Below, piece after piece: positions 26,601 to 34,176 of a DNA stretch of 64,000 nt; position 1 is the stretch's first letter; the number at the start of each line of letters is the position of its first letter. The translations under genes and the position numbers were made by a program. Under the pieces are notes generated by a model. It worked only from the letters and a program-made list of their open reading frames with translations, made no database searches and was not told the origin of the DNA. The DNA is from Flammeovirgaceae bacterium UBA5585 (lineage in GTDB: Bacteria > Bacteroidota > Bacteroidia > Cytophagales > Cyclobacteriaceae): NCBI GenBank assembly GCA_002425185.1, contig DILT01000012.1:62001-126000 (forward strand), written 5' to 3'.

Positions 26601-28610
26601 GAAAAGATGGGCTTCGACCACATCTTCGTGGACGAGAGCCAGGCGTTCAAGAACCTTCACTTTACCACGCGGCATCAGCAGGTGGCAGGGTTGGGTGATC
26701 CTTCCGGCAGTCAGCGGGCGCTTAACCTCGAACTGGCCATCCGTACCATCCAGGAGAAGAAAGGCGGGGACAAAGGCGCCACCTTCTCGTCAGGCACAAC
26801 CCTCAGCAACAGTCTCGTGGAACTGTACCTGCTCTTTAAATACCTGCGGCCAAACAAACTGAACGAACTTCGCATCAACTCCTTCGATGCATGGGCGAAA
26901 ATGTATGCGCGGAAAAGCGCCACGTATGAGTTCACCGTTACCAATGAACTGAAGATGAAGGAACGCTACCGCGAATTCATCAAAGTGCCCGAACTGGCAC
27001 GTTTCTATGCCGAGATCACACACGTGGTGACCGACAGTAATTTAAAAATTGAAAAACCGGGGATCGAAAAAATCGTGGTCAACATTGACCCTACGGAAAG
27101 TCAACAAGCCTATACGCAAAAACTGGTCAACTTCACGAAGACGAAAAATCCCGCTTACGTGGATTTGGTATTCGGTGAAAATGAAAGGAATGCATTCATG
27201 CTCATCGCCACCAACCTGGCGCGCAAGATGAGCATTGACATGCGGCTGATCGATCCGCTGAAATATGCGTTTGAACAAGATGGGAAACTTGCAAGGATGT
27301 GTGAAACCGTGGCGACAGAATATAAGGACAGCGAACACTACAAAGGAACACAACTCATCTTCAGCGACATCGGCACACCCGATGGCAGTAGTTTTAATTT
27401 GTATGCAGAAATCAAGCGTGTACTGGTGGAGCAACACGATCTCCGTCCGGAGGATATTCAGTTCATTCACGATCACGATTCGAAAACAAAAAAGGAAAAG
27501 CTGTTCCAAGATGTCAACAATGGCAACGTGCGGGTACTGATCGGCAGCACCAAGAAACTGGGTACGGGTGTTAACGTGCAGGAAAGAGTGATTGCCATGC
27601 ACCACCTCGACATACCCTGGCGGCCAAGTGACTTTGAGCAGCGTATAGGCCGTGGAGGCAGGCAGGGAAACCGGATGGCAAAAGACTTCCGGGAGAATAC
27701 CGTACGGAATTATGTGTATGCCGTGAATCGCACACTGGATGCTTACCAGTTCAACATACTTTCCAACAAGCAGAAATTTATCAGCCAGATCAAGAATAGT
27801 TCTATCGACCAGCGCAAGATTGATGAAGGCGCTCTCGACCAGGAAGGCGGAATGAACTTCGGTGAATACGTGGCGCTGCTCAGTGGCAACACCGACCTAC
27901 TGGAGAAAGTGAAGCTGGAAAAGAAGCTATACGACCTCGAACGCAGCTACCAGGTTTTCCTGAAGCGAAAATCGGAAGCATCGTTCTACATCGACATGAA
28001 CACACGCGACCTGAAACTGAAAGAGTCCGCGGTGGTAAAACTGGAATCCGATTGGAAGCCGGTTCAGTCCATTGATTTGGAGAAAGCACCGGTGATCATT
28101 GCAGGCAGGTCCTTTGACAATAAGAAGGAAGCTGGTGAACAATTACAAACAACCATCGCATTGCTTATACAGAAAGGCGTTGTCACCGAAACGGAAATAG
28201 CCAGGCTGTTGGATTTCAAACTTTTTTACAACCCCATTCAATCAAAGGTCTATGTCTCCGGTGCATCCGGGATGATCTACAACTATGCCGATGGCAAACT
28301 CAACGAAAACCCAGCCCTCGCAGGCCGTTACATGACCGACTCCATCAAACGGATTCCTAAAGTGATCGACAACACCAAGGACTCGATCCGGGATTTTCAA
28401 AAGAAGATTGCTACATACCAAAACGAATTGTCGGCTGACTTCAAGGAGAAATCTCTTATCAATGACCTGAAGCATCAGATTGACCAGTTGTCGGAAAGGT
28501 TGGAGAAGGCGTTTTCAAAAGAGCCGGAGTTGACAGATTCAGCCGCAGAAGAACCTCAACAAGCTTACGAGAAAACGCAACGAAAACGTAAGAGTGGGAT
28601 CAAGATTTAA
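23664..28610 (+). CDS. Large N6-adenine methylase / SNF2-like helicase fusion of the conjugative element
   Basis: In this 1648-aa protein the methylase part shows motif I EPAAGTGNF (residues 121-129) and the catalytic motif SNIPFG (182-187; an NPPF variant with Ile). A middle region follows. The SF2 helicase part has Walker A DHKVGAGKTLVM near residue 826, Walker B-like HIFVDESQAF, and motif VI EQRIGRGGRQGN near residue 1329. The C-terminus is coiled and basic. Similar giant proteins are core genes of Bacteroidetes conjugative transposons and may protect or process incoming DNA. Confidence 0.88.
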   Translation: MNKFSKRQAYENGLVLLEELLTLGQSNGRLSEMEFNGFGALKELLLPLDNRSAWSAEDLRYETEVRKFHDLLKDRFGGRYNEALSSLKNSILTSFYTPTFITEPIVESIRRNSDSIESILEPAAGTGNFVKAIKNSFPQSSITAIEKDLLASEALKKLHPDIEVIHSGYENFKNRNFDLIVSNIPFGSTSVYDDHIFREAMPVKIKATTRIHNYYFVKSLDNLRNGGILAYISTNGLMDSPGNREIREHLVKNADLITAVRLPYDTFAESGTYPVTDIILLRRNSQKRNVSSSEKLFIESEKINAPDDKGLSVEVNINAYYKSNSENALGTFSAGGQYQHDSLNMLPREGFGENDFRESIAQLIDEGFRQLEHKVIAKKATEDESATSSAIVLPRNHPDYNILKRGNLVIHQGKVGVIDYSGAEKIIHPEPVIKDTDHAFHFTGLRNSLVRLVQSELDGDEAKMKAYRADLNNQYDLFTFRYGNLNHPSNKKLILFDAEGFKVLSLERLENNRYVKADIFSKQVNNVEKTFAKPESLKDAVLLSLNAHNGIHVEFISSLMQKGKEEIIREGLDQELLFRDIESQANRYITKDEFLSGNIVQKIEAWENLKDTGQRNQFPELTDKDIETHLERLKEVQPVFLKRELIDINLGERWIPNDIYESFAEHLFKERTDFKYLESTDQYLVKVSGYSNEENITYAATINNGRISGSKIMEYAMADTQPYLQIRIEGTNPPQYKPDQDGMKNVEMKIKEVKDEFENFLNSRQDIAGRIEELYNRNINNTVRRNYDGSHLQLTGLKHFALRSHQKDAIWMLLQQDGGIVDHKVGAGKTLVMVAAAMEMRRLGITHKPLIICMKANVADVAKDFLKAYPSAKVLAPDPQKDFTKQKRQRLFASIASNDWDAVIMTHDMFQAIPQSPRMKKEILEQELKNLEDDLKAVSEDRSLSKRVLKGLEGRKQNLKVRLEIANAAIRRDENILDFEKMGFDHIFVDESQAFKNLHFTTRHQQVAGLGDPSGSQRALNLELAIRTIQEKKGGDKGATFSSGTTLSNSLVELYLLFKYLRPNKLNELRINSFDAWAKMYARKSATYEFTVTNELKMKERYREFIKVPELARFYAEITHVVTDSNLKIEKPGIEKIVVNIDPTESQQAYTQKLVNFTKTKNPAYVDLVFGENERNAFMLIATNLARKMSIDMRLIDPLKYAFEQDGKLARMCETVATEYKDSEHYKGTQLIFSDIGTPDGSSFNLYAEIKRVLVEQHDLRPEDIQFIHDHDSKTKKEKLFQDVNNGNVRVLIGSTKKLGTGVNVQERVIAMHHLDIPWRPSDFEQRIGRGGRQGNRMAKDFRENTVRNYVYAVNRTLDAYQFNILSNKQKFISQIKNSSIDQRKIDEGALDQEGGMNFGEYVALLSGNTDLLEKVKLEKKLYDLERSYQVFLKRKSEASFYIDMNTRDLKLKESAVVKLESDWKPVQSIDLEKAPVIIAGRSFDNKKEAGEQLQTTIALLIQKGVVTETEIARLLDFKLFYNPIQSKVYVSGASGMIYNYADGKLNENPALAGRYMTDSIKRIPKVIDNTKDSIRDFQKKIATYQNELSADFKEKSLINDLKHQIDQLSERLEKAFSKEPELTDSAAEEPQQAYEKTQRKRKSGIKI

Positions 28611-28615
28611 AGAAA

Positions 28616-29449
28616 CTAATTCGATGAAACTGCCGCCACGACCAATCCTGTCAACAAGAGAGTTATTGCTAACGTACCAACTAGTTCTCCAGAGCCGGTC
28701 TTTTGCTTTCCTTTAAGCGAAGGTTGAGTAGACCCGAGTGCAAATGGTACTGTAAGGTTCCCTTCTTCGTAAACTATACTTGGGATCTGAAAATTTCTAT
28801 TCTTCCGGAGCACTCCAGGTACATGTGTTAATACGCTATCAATCAAACATGGTAGATAATCTTCCTTAGTCTTCATTCTGGTTGCAACGCGGAGAAGTGC
28901 TTGCGTAAAATGGCCCCCAGATGGACTGTCAATGGAGACCTTACCAGGTTGAGTTGCGTGAACGATTAATTTGCCTTCGGGCGAGCAGGCAATGTACTCG
29001 TTAAACAATTCGTGAGCCGGAGATCCCTCAAAATGATCCACATGATCCTCAAATGCCGGAACTCCCGACAGACCGGGAGCCGCATAACTTCGACAAGCGT
29101 CAACAATTATGAGCTGCCGTGGACTGCTATTTAAGAGATGCAAATCTTGAATATTGTAATCACGAAGGGCAAGCATTCTTAATCCTCTCCTCCAATCAGT
29201 GTAACCATGGCCACTGAAATAAACGAACAAGTAATCAGCCGTTACCGACCTTAATACCAAACTTACCTGTGCGAGATTCGGGTTATCAAGGATAAGAATG
29301 TCCTCCTTCCTCCATGCACCGCCTTTGTTAGACTGAAGGAACTTACTCATATTTCTAATATCGCTCCCCACACCCCTTAAGAAATTGTTTTGATGTCCGG
29401 GGCTACCGATAAGAACTGCCTTTCTTGTTATAACATCAAAGTTTTGCAT
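28616..29449 (-). CDS. Caspase-like (C14) protease with C-terminal membrane anchor
   Basis: The catalytic dyad of caspases/metacaspases is visible: His81 in YLFVYFSGHGYTD and Cys119 in LIIVDACRSYA. The N-terminus shows the usual start RKAVLIGSPGHQNNFLRGVG, then DIRNMSKFLQ. Residues about 255-275 (TLAITLLLTGLVVAAVSS) form a membrane helix, so the protease is tethered to a membrane. It is the last gene of a four-gene minus-strand operon with a sigma-like factor, a Panacea-like protein and a small membrane protein. A cell-death effector role is likely by analogy. Confidence 0.85.
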   Translation of the reverse strand: MQNFDVITRKAVLIGSPGHQNNFLRGVGSDIRNMSKFLQSNKGGAWRKEDILILDNPNLAQVSLVLRSVTADYLFVYFSGHGYTDWRRGLRMLALRDYNIQDLHLLNSSPRQLIIVDACRSYAAPGLSGVPAFEDHVDHFEGSPAHELFNEYIACSPEGKLIVHATQPGKVSIDSPSGGHFTQALLRVATRMKTKEDYLPCLIDSVLTHVPGVLRKNRNFQIPSIVYEEGNLTVPFALGSTQPSLKGKQKTGSGELVGTLAITLLLTGLVVAAVSSN

Positions 29450-29467
29450 ATCAGTAATTCATTTCTT

Positions 29468-29704
29468 TTAAACATCTCGATTCTCGCCTTCTGTGTTTTG
29501 AAGATAGTCAAATCCTATCTGTTTGTTTTCTGAACCAGCTCCAGGAAAGATTTCCAGGTCTTCCGAATCGACTTCAGGTGAGAAAGCAACTTGATTTGTT
29601 TCTTTTTTCTGTGGCTTAATTAAAAAAAATATCAACACTCCGAAGAGTATAAGGAATAAAACCATTCCAATGGACTTCACGATCCTGTATGTAGATTTCT
29701 TCAT
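29468..29704 (-). CDS. Small single-pass membrane protein
   Basis: The 78-aa protein has a basic start, one membrane helix (SIGMVLFLILFGVLIFFLI) and an acidic tail. No family was recognised. It lies 16 bp after the Panacea-like gene and 18 bp before the caspase gene on the same strand. It could anchor or restrain the caspase, which also has a membrane helix; this is inference from context. Confidence 0.65.
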   Translation of the reverse strand: MKKSTYRIVKSIGMVLFLILFGVLIFFLIKPQKKETNQVAFSPEVDSEDLEIFPGAGSENKQIGFDYLQNTEGENRDV

Positions 29705-29720
29705 GGTTTCAATATAAAAT

Positions 29721-30566
29721 TTATGCTGGTATTATTTCATTTTCATTCATCCAGTCGATCGCACTTCTTATCTCAGATTCCTTGAATCGTTTTTTTCTTT
29801 CATCCCAATCATAAAATCCCTTGATAAACGATGCCTCGTTTACGAGTTTATGTTTTACAATGAATTCACTCCACAGATAATAAACAGTCGCAACTATTTC
29901 GCAAAAGTCAGATCTTTTATCTCTAAATAGTTCTATTAGGCTATTGATTTGGTCTAGCTGGTTTTTATAGTAGCGTGAATAATATATCTTGTAGTCCTCA
30001 ATGTTCTCATCCGGTTCATAGCGATAACCATAGTCCGATTGTGTCACTGTGAACCACTTCTTTTTTCTAAACTCAGCATCTATCACGCGGATTAACTTTC
30101 CATCTAATGGACCAGCAGCATATTTACCGAAGTTCACGGTAAGTTTTATTTTACAGACTTGATTGCAAAGATACAGGAGCTTAACAAATTTAACATGCCC
30201 AAAGGTTGGCTCTTCATACAACTGGTAAGCTATTTCAGCAGCGAGCACCAGCTTTTTAAAATAGTCGTTTTTCTTCGTTGCCTTTGAAATGACTTTTTTC
30301 GAAACCTCAGAACTTGCCATTTCAGTTTTTCTCTTTGAATGGGATTTATTTGCTTGATCCGCGCTTTGCACATCCCCGTTCAGAAATGCTGGTCTTTTCA
30401 GGTGCTCAGGGAACATCACCTGTGTTTTGCCAAAAATTTTCTCAAATTCTTCAAGCTCTTCATCATTTGTAGGCAATAGATATCCGAATCTCCTCATATC
30501 CGCTTGAAGATCGTTTTTATTAATGGTCAAATCCTTGCTGTTAGGTTTGCCTTTTGTTTTAGCCAT
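29721..30566 (-). CDS. Panacea/SocA-like (DUF4065-type) domain protein
   Basis: In this 281-aa protein the Panacea-type pattern lies near residues 90-160: AAEIAYQLYEEPTFGHVKFV, then KLLYLCNQVCK and NFGKYAAGPLDGKLIRVID. Panacea domains occur in many antitoxins and phage-related genes and can deliver clients for degradation or act as specific inhibitors. The N-terminal 85 residues are charged and less ordered. The gene lies 3 bp after the sigma-like gene and upstream of the membrane peptide and caspase. It could therefore be the restraint on the caspase or on the sigma-like factor. Confidence 0.7.
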   Translation of the reverse strand: MAKTKGKPNSKDLTINKNDLQADMRRFGYLLPTNDEELEEFEKIFGKTQVMFPEHLKRPAFLNGDVQSADQANKSHSKRKTEMASSEVSKKVISKATKKNDYFKKLVLAAEIAYQLYEEPTFGHVKFVKLLYLCNQVCKIKLTVNFGKYAAGPLDGKLIRVIDAEFRKKKWFTVTQSDYGYRYEPDENIEDYKIYYSRYYKNQLDQINSLIELFRDKRSDFCEIVATVYYLWSEFIVKHKLVNEASFIKGFYDWDERKKRFKESEIRSAIDWMNENEIIPA

Positions 30567-30569
30567 GCC

Positions 30570-31370
30570 TTAAATTTTACAGTTCCTTAAGCCTTCAAGA
30601 GCTCTCTGCTTCGCCTTTCGAATTGCAGCAGGTTTTACGTTATATTTTGCTTTCAAAGCCTCCAATGCCTCGTCAGGCAAATGGTCAGTGTTGCGTTCTT
30701 TAAATTGTTTTTGTTCAAGGTACTTCCTTACTTCTTTAGGAGTTGCGCAACCATCAGTCTCATTCTTAAGTTTCAACAGACCGATTTCCTTATCAGAATT
30801 GTGATCACCACCTTCCGCCTTAATGGTTCCGTTTTCAATACAGATTAACAGAATATCTTTTGCCATTGCATTCAGTGATTTCCAAAATTTGTCAAACTTA
30901 ACCTTGTCATAAGTCGGTTTGTAACTTTTTCTCGTGAGGTCATCCCCAAGTTGATCGTCATATATTCGAGATACAAGATAACGGTTAAAGTTTTTCTTGT
31001 CTTTTTTGTCAGAACGAGCCAACTTAAGGAGAAGATTGTTTGCAATTTCGGACATCCAGTTGAGCAGTACTTTTCGACATTCCTCATCATCCCAATTTTC
31101 TCCTACTTCAAAGGTCTTAAATTTTTCAAAGGCGATTCGAAATGTATCGTTAAAGACCTCCTCCGTCCTGGCCTCCCAATCCGAAATGCCATTATATAAT
31201 AAGGAGGCTGCTTTTTTTAACCTATCAAAGAACTTTGGAGCAAGACAATCATAAAAAGCTGTTTGAAGCCGCTGCGTTTCCCGGTAGTTCGTGCAATTAA
31301 TGAGGGATCGGACCAAAGAAATCAATGGTCCTTCAACATTACTTTGTCTCTGCTCTTCCGGTACTTCCAT
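30570..31370 (-). CDS. Sigma-70-like / RNA polymerase sigma factor-related protein
   Basis: The 266-aa protein has a region 2-like segment (EEVFNDTFRIAFEKFKTFE, then LNWMSEIANNLLLKLARSD) and a C-terminal helix-turn-helix-like segment (TPKEVRKYLEQKQF and EALKAKYNVKPAAIRKAKQR) similar to sigma region 4. It is the first gene of the caspase operon and starts 99 bp from the divergent ubiquitin-like operon. It could activate its own or the divergent promoter. Sigma-like proteins next to caspases are known in other bacterial conflict systems. Confidence 0.6.
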   Translation of the reverse strand: MEVPEEQRQSNVEGPLISLVRSLINCTNYRETQRLQTAFYDCLAPKFFDRLKKAASLLYNGISDWEARTEEVFNDTFRIAFEKFKTFEVGENWDDEECRKVLLNWMSEIANNLLLKLARSDKKDKKNFNRYLVSRIYDDQLGDDLTRKSYKPTYDKVKFDKFWKSLNAMAKDILLICIENGTIKAEGGDHNSDKEIGLLKLKNETDGCATPKEVRKYLEQKQFKERNTDHLPDEALEALKAKYNVKPAAIRKAKQRALEGLRNCKI

Positions 31371-31385
31371 TAGGCCTCGGTAATA

Positions 31386-31438
31386 TGGTATTTATTAATT
31401 CATAATACCAAAGCGTGACATGATCGGCTGTCACGCTT
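31386..31438. promoter_or_regulatory. Two adjacent inverted repeats in the divergent promoter region
   Basis: IR1 at 31386-31410 has arms TGGTATT and AATACCA around 11 bases. IR2 at 31411-31438 has perfect 10-bp arms AAGCGTGACA and TGTCACGCTT around 8 bases. Together they fill 53 of the 99 bp between the sigma-like gene and the ubiquitin-like operon. This is expected of operators for a dimeric regulator controlling both directions. Candidate binders are the sigma-like protein, the Panacea-like protein or the small Myb/HTH-like protein at 33970. Confidence 0.65.
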
Positions 31439-31469
31439 AAGCATTTAAGGGCAAACAAAAGATAATAAT

Positions 31470-32189
31470 ATGGCGCAAGAAATCGAAATTGTTGATCTGG
31501 AGGCCTTCTCAAGGGAAGGCAGACCAGTGCCGAAAGAAAAGAGGTACCGCATCAAAATTGACCGGGATTTCTATGTGGTGGATAAGGAGTGCATGACGGG
31601 CCGCGAGTTACTCGTCCTGGCTAAAAAGACTCCGCCTGAAAAATATCAGCTCAACTTTAAATTGAGAGGAGGAAAAGTGGAACCTGTCAGTTTGGATGAG
31701 CAGGTCTGTTTCACAAAGCCGGGCATCGAGAAATTCATGACGCTTCCACTTGACCAGACTGAAGGGCAAGAACAGCGAAGGCAATTTGCCTTACTGGATG
31801 AGGATGTTGAATTCCTTGAGAGTTTGGGTCTCCAGTGGGAGACCCTTTCTGAATCTACGGGCAGATGGGTTGTCATGTATAATTATCCAGTCTGCCCCGG
31901 TTATAATGTGGATAAGGTGGCTGTGGCAATAAAGGTTGAGCCTGGTTACCCACGAACTCAGTTAGATATGGCCTATTTCCTCCCAGCTCTAACACGGAAA
32001 GATGGAAAGCCAATCGGGGCAACATCCAGTCAGCAAATCGATGGAAAACAATTTCAGCGTTGGTCGCGCCATCGTACCGCCCAAAATCCCTGGCGAGAGG
32101 GTATCGACAATTTGGGTACACACATGAGTTTGGTAAATTTTTGGTTCCGGCAAGAATTCGAGAAAAAGCCCAATGCGGTATCAGCTTAA
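31470..32189 (+). CDS. Ubiquitin-like domain fused to an E2-like conjugating enzyme (multiubiquitin + Prok-E2_E type)
   Basis: Residues about 22-92 match the multiubiquitin domain: RYRIKIDRDFYVVDKECMTG, then ELLVLAKKTP and EQVCFTKPGIEKFM. Residues about 103-230 match the prokaryotic E2 family E: QFALLDEDVEFLESLG, YPVCPGY, EPGYPRTQLDMAYFLPAL, then QFQRWSRHR and WREGIDNLGTHMSLV. The only cysteine in the E2 part is Cys142. As the ubiquitin-like domain is N-terminal it has no free Gly tail. The gene overlaps the JAB-E1 gene by 17 bp. Confidence 0.85.
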   Translation: MAQEIEIVDLEAFSREGRPVPKEKRYRIKIDRDFYVVDKECMTGRELLVLAKKTPPEKYQLNFKLRGGKVEPVSLDEQVCFTKPGIEKFMTLPLDQTEGQEQRRQFALLDEDVEFLESLGLQWETLSESTGRWVVMYNYPVCPGYNVDKVAVAIKVEPGYPRTQLDMAYFLPALTRKDGKPIGATSSQQIDGKQFQRWSRHRTAQNPWREGIDNLGTHMSLVNFWFRQEFEKKPNAVSA

Positions 32190-33585
32190 CATTTCCGGTT
32201 TTCACTATGACCAGATCAGGAGTCATTTATATCCTGGTGATGGATTGGAGGCAGTTGCTGTTGCCCTATGCGGCCGTCTTGTAAATGACAAGGTTCATAA
32301 ACTAGTCGTTAACGAAGTATTTTTGATTTCTCATCTGGAATGCCATCGAACACTGGACTATGTTTCGTGGAAAACCGAAAGGCTAACCTCTTTGTTGGAG
32401 AAAGCCATAAAATATAATTATGCCGTTCTGAAAATACACAGTCACCCAGGTGGCTACGAACAATTTTCATCACTCGATGATGATTCTGATCAAAAACTAT
32501 TTTCATCAGTTTTTGGCTGGTTTGATACCGACCTTCCGCATGCCAGTTCAATCATGCTTCCCGATGGAAGAATCTTTGGTCGGGTATTCCACTTTGACTT
32601 AGAAACAAAAGCCTTCGCCAAAGTGTCTGTCGCCAGTGATGTTATTAAAATTTGGGATTACTCTGACGATGAATCGCTTGAGAAAGAGATCGGCAAAAGA
32701 ACAGCCCAGGCTTTTGGCGAAGGAACGTTCAGCCTATTAAAGAAATTAAGAATCGGAGTTGTAGGGTGTTCAGGTACCGGAAGTCCCGTTGTTGAACAAT
32801 TGGTTCGACTTGGCGTTGGTGAGCTGGTTCTGGTTGACCCTGATAAAGTTGAACTAAAGAATCTGAACAGGATTTTAAATACAAAACGGTCAGATGCCAA
32901 ACAGCAACGGTATAAAGTCGATGTTTTAACTGATGCGATTACCGGTTTTGACTTAGGAACACGAGTAGAACCTTTCTCAAAAAATATTTACGGTGATATT
33001 AGATGCCTGAGAAAACTAGCTGAATGTGATATCCTATTTGGCTGTGTTGATTCCATTGATGGCAGAGATTTAATGAATCGAATCTCAACATACTATGTTG
33101 TACCGTATTTTGATTTGGGAATTAAACTCGAAGCAGACGGGATTGGTGGAATCTCAAAGATTGTGGGAACAGTGAACTACATCCAGCCAGGAAAATCCTC
33201 ATTAATGTCAAGAGGTTTATATGATTCAGAGGATTTGAAGGCAGCCGGTTTATACAGAATGTATCCTGACCAATTCCCGGATTTAGTCAAGAATTCCTAC
33301 ATCAAAAATCTGAATGTCAACAGACCTGCCGTTATCAGCGTTAATATGATGATTGGGAGCTACGCTGTCAATGAATTTCTCAACCGGATTCATCCCTACA
33401 AAGTTGATTATCCTAAAGAATTCGCCCAAACAACGATTGACTTAACTGAAGGCTGTTTCATTCATTTGTCTGAGGACAGATTAAGAGATGATGCATTTCT
33501 CAAATCCAAAGTCGGCCATGGCGACAGAAAAATATTTTTGGACTTGGTGGAATTATCAGGTGTTGAAAATGAAAAGCTGGTTTGA
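32173..33585 (+). CDS. JAB metalloprotease and E1/ThiF activating-enzyme fusion
   Basis: The N-terminal 150 residues form a JAB/JAMM deubiquitinase-like domain with a perfect HxHx7Sx2D motif (His89, His91, Ser99, Asp102 in IHSHPGGYEQFSSLDD). Residues about 190-460 are a ThiF/E1 adenylation domain: RIGVVGCSGTGSPVVEQL, VLVDPDKVELKNLNRI, FGCVDSIDGRDLMNR. It should adenylate a ubiquitin-like protein and also cleave conjugates. Where many ThiF proteins have CLxCRG this one has SSLMSRG, so thioester chemistry is uncertain. The gene overlaps both neighbours by 17 bp. Confidence 0.9.
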   Translation: MRYQLNISGFHYDQIRSHLYPGDGLEAVAVALCGRLVNDKVHKLVVNEVFLISHLECHRTLDYVSWKTERLTSLLEKAIKYNYAVLKIHSHPGGYEQFSSLDDDSDQKLFSSVFGWFDTDLPHASSIMLPDGRIFGRVFHFDLETKAFAKVSVASDVIKIWDYSDDESLEKEIGKRTAQAFGEGTFSLLKKLRIGVVGCSGTGSPVVEQLVRLGVGELVLVDPDKVELKNLNRILNTKRSDAKQQRYKVDVLTDAITGFDLGTRVEPFSKNIYGDIRCLRKLAECDILFGCVDSIDGRDLMNRISTYYVVPYFDLGIKLEADGIGGISKIVGTVNYIQPGKSSLMSRGLYDSEDLKAAGLYRMYPDQFPDLVKNSYIKNLNVNRPAVISVNMMIGSYAVNEFLNRIHPYKVDYPKEFAQTTIDLTEGCFIHLSEDRLRDDAFLKSKVGHGDRKIFLDLVELSGVENEKLV

Positions 33586-33910
33586 TCATATCGCTCATTT
33601 TTTTTCTGGATTCCGTCCAAACGGCAGAATATTTTACAGATACAAATTCTGCAACGAAGAGCCCGAACAAATTTCTGACAGGATCATCTATATCGTAGGC
33701 GAGCGACCTCATTGTTGGAAGGTAACTTTCAATTGCCCATGTGGATGCGGGGAGAAAATCAATCTCAACACTTTAAAAAAGGCCAGGCCCCGGTGGAAGT
33801 TCTTTACCAAGTGGGGAAAAATAAGTATTTACCCATCTATTTGGAGGAGGGTTGGTTGCAGAAGTCATTTCCATATCAGAAGGGGAAAAGTTCGCTGGAG
33901 TTCGTTTTAA
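33569..33910 (+). CDS. DUF6527-like zinc-binding protein
   Basis: The ATG at 33569 is chosen within the end of the E1 gene. The 113-aa protein has the pattern CPCGCGEKINLN, then ARPRWKFF, ISIYPSIWRRVGCRSHF and GKVRW. Cys56, Cys58, Cys60, Cys97 and His100 could bind zinc. This matches my memory of DUF6527 proteins, which occur next to bacterial E2/E1-JAB genes. Its role in the pathway is open: it could be a ligase adaptor, peptidase or scaffold. Confidence 0.7.
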   Translation: MKSWFDHIAHFFSGFRPNGRIFYRYKFCNEEPEQISDRIIYIVGERPHCWKVTFNCPCGCGEKINLNTLKKARPRWKFFTKWGKISIYPSIWRRVGCRSHFHIRRGKVRWSSF

Positions 33911-33969
33911 AGCCTCGAAAATCCACAAATTTCCCTAAATTCAAATCTGATAACCCAACCCCTAATCTT

Positions 33970-34176
33970 ATGGCTAAAACCCCTAAAAATCACGGAAAAG
34001 ACTGGACGTCTACTGACAAAAAGGAGTTTAAAAAATTAGTTGGTCAAAACACTCCGACTCCTCTGATTGCCTATAAACTGGGTAGAACCGAAAACTCCAT
34101 TCGGCTTTTCGCGAGTAATAATGACATTTCTCTAAAGCCAACCAACAAGTCTCCTTACAACAGGAGAAAAAAGTGA
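33970..34176 (+). CDS. Small Myb/SANT- or HTH-like protein
   Basis: The 68-aa frame starting with ATG at 33970 has KDWTSTDKKEFKKLV, then TPTPLIAYKLGRTENSIRLF, the shape of a Myb/SANT-type helix-turn-helix with a Trp-containing first helix. Upstream codons in the same frame overlap the DUF6527 gene and are not part of it. It is the last gene of the ubiquitin-like operon because a strong terminator begins at its stop codon. It may be the operon's regulator. Confidence 0.6.
   Translation: MAKTPKNHGKDWTSTDKKEFKKLVGQNTPTPLIAYKLGRTENSIRLFASNNDISLKPTNKSPYNRRKK

Noticed and set aside
27042..27605. 187-codon antisense frame inside the methylase-helicase gene
   Set aside because: The opposite strand has complete helicase motifs; the antisense frame is a coding shadow.
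33712..33969. N-terminal extension of the small HTH gene
   Set aside because: These codons lie out of frame within the DUF6527-like gene; the ATG at 33970 begins the recognisable domain.
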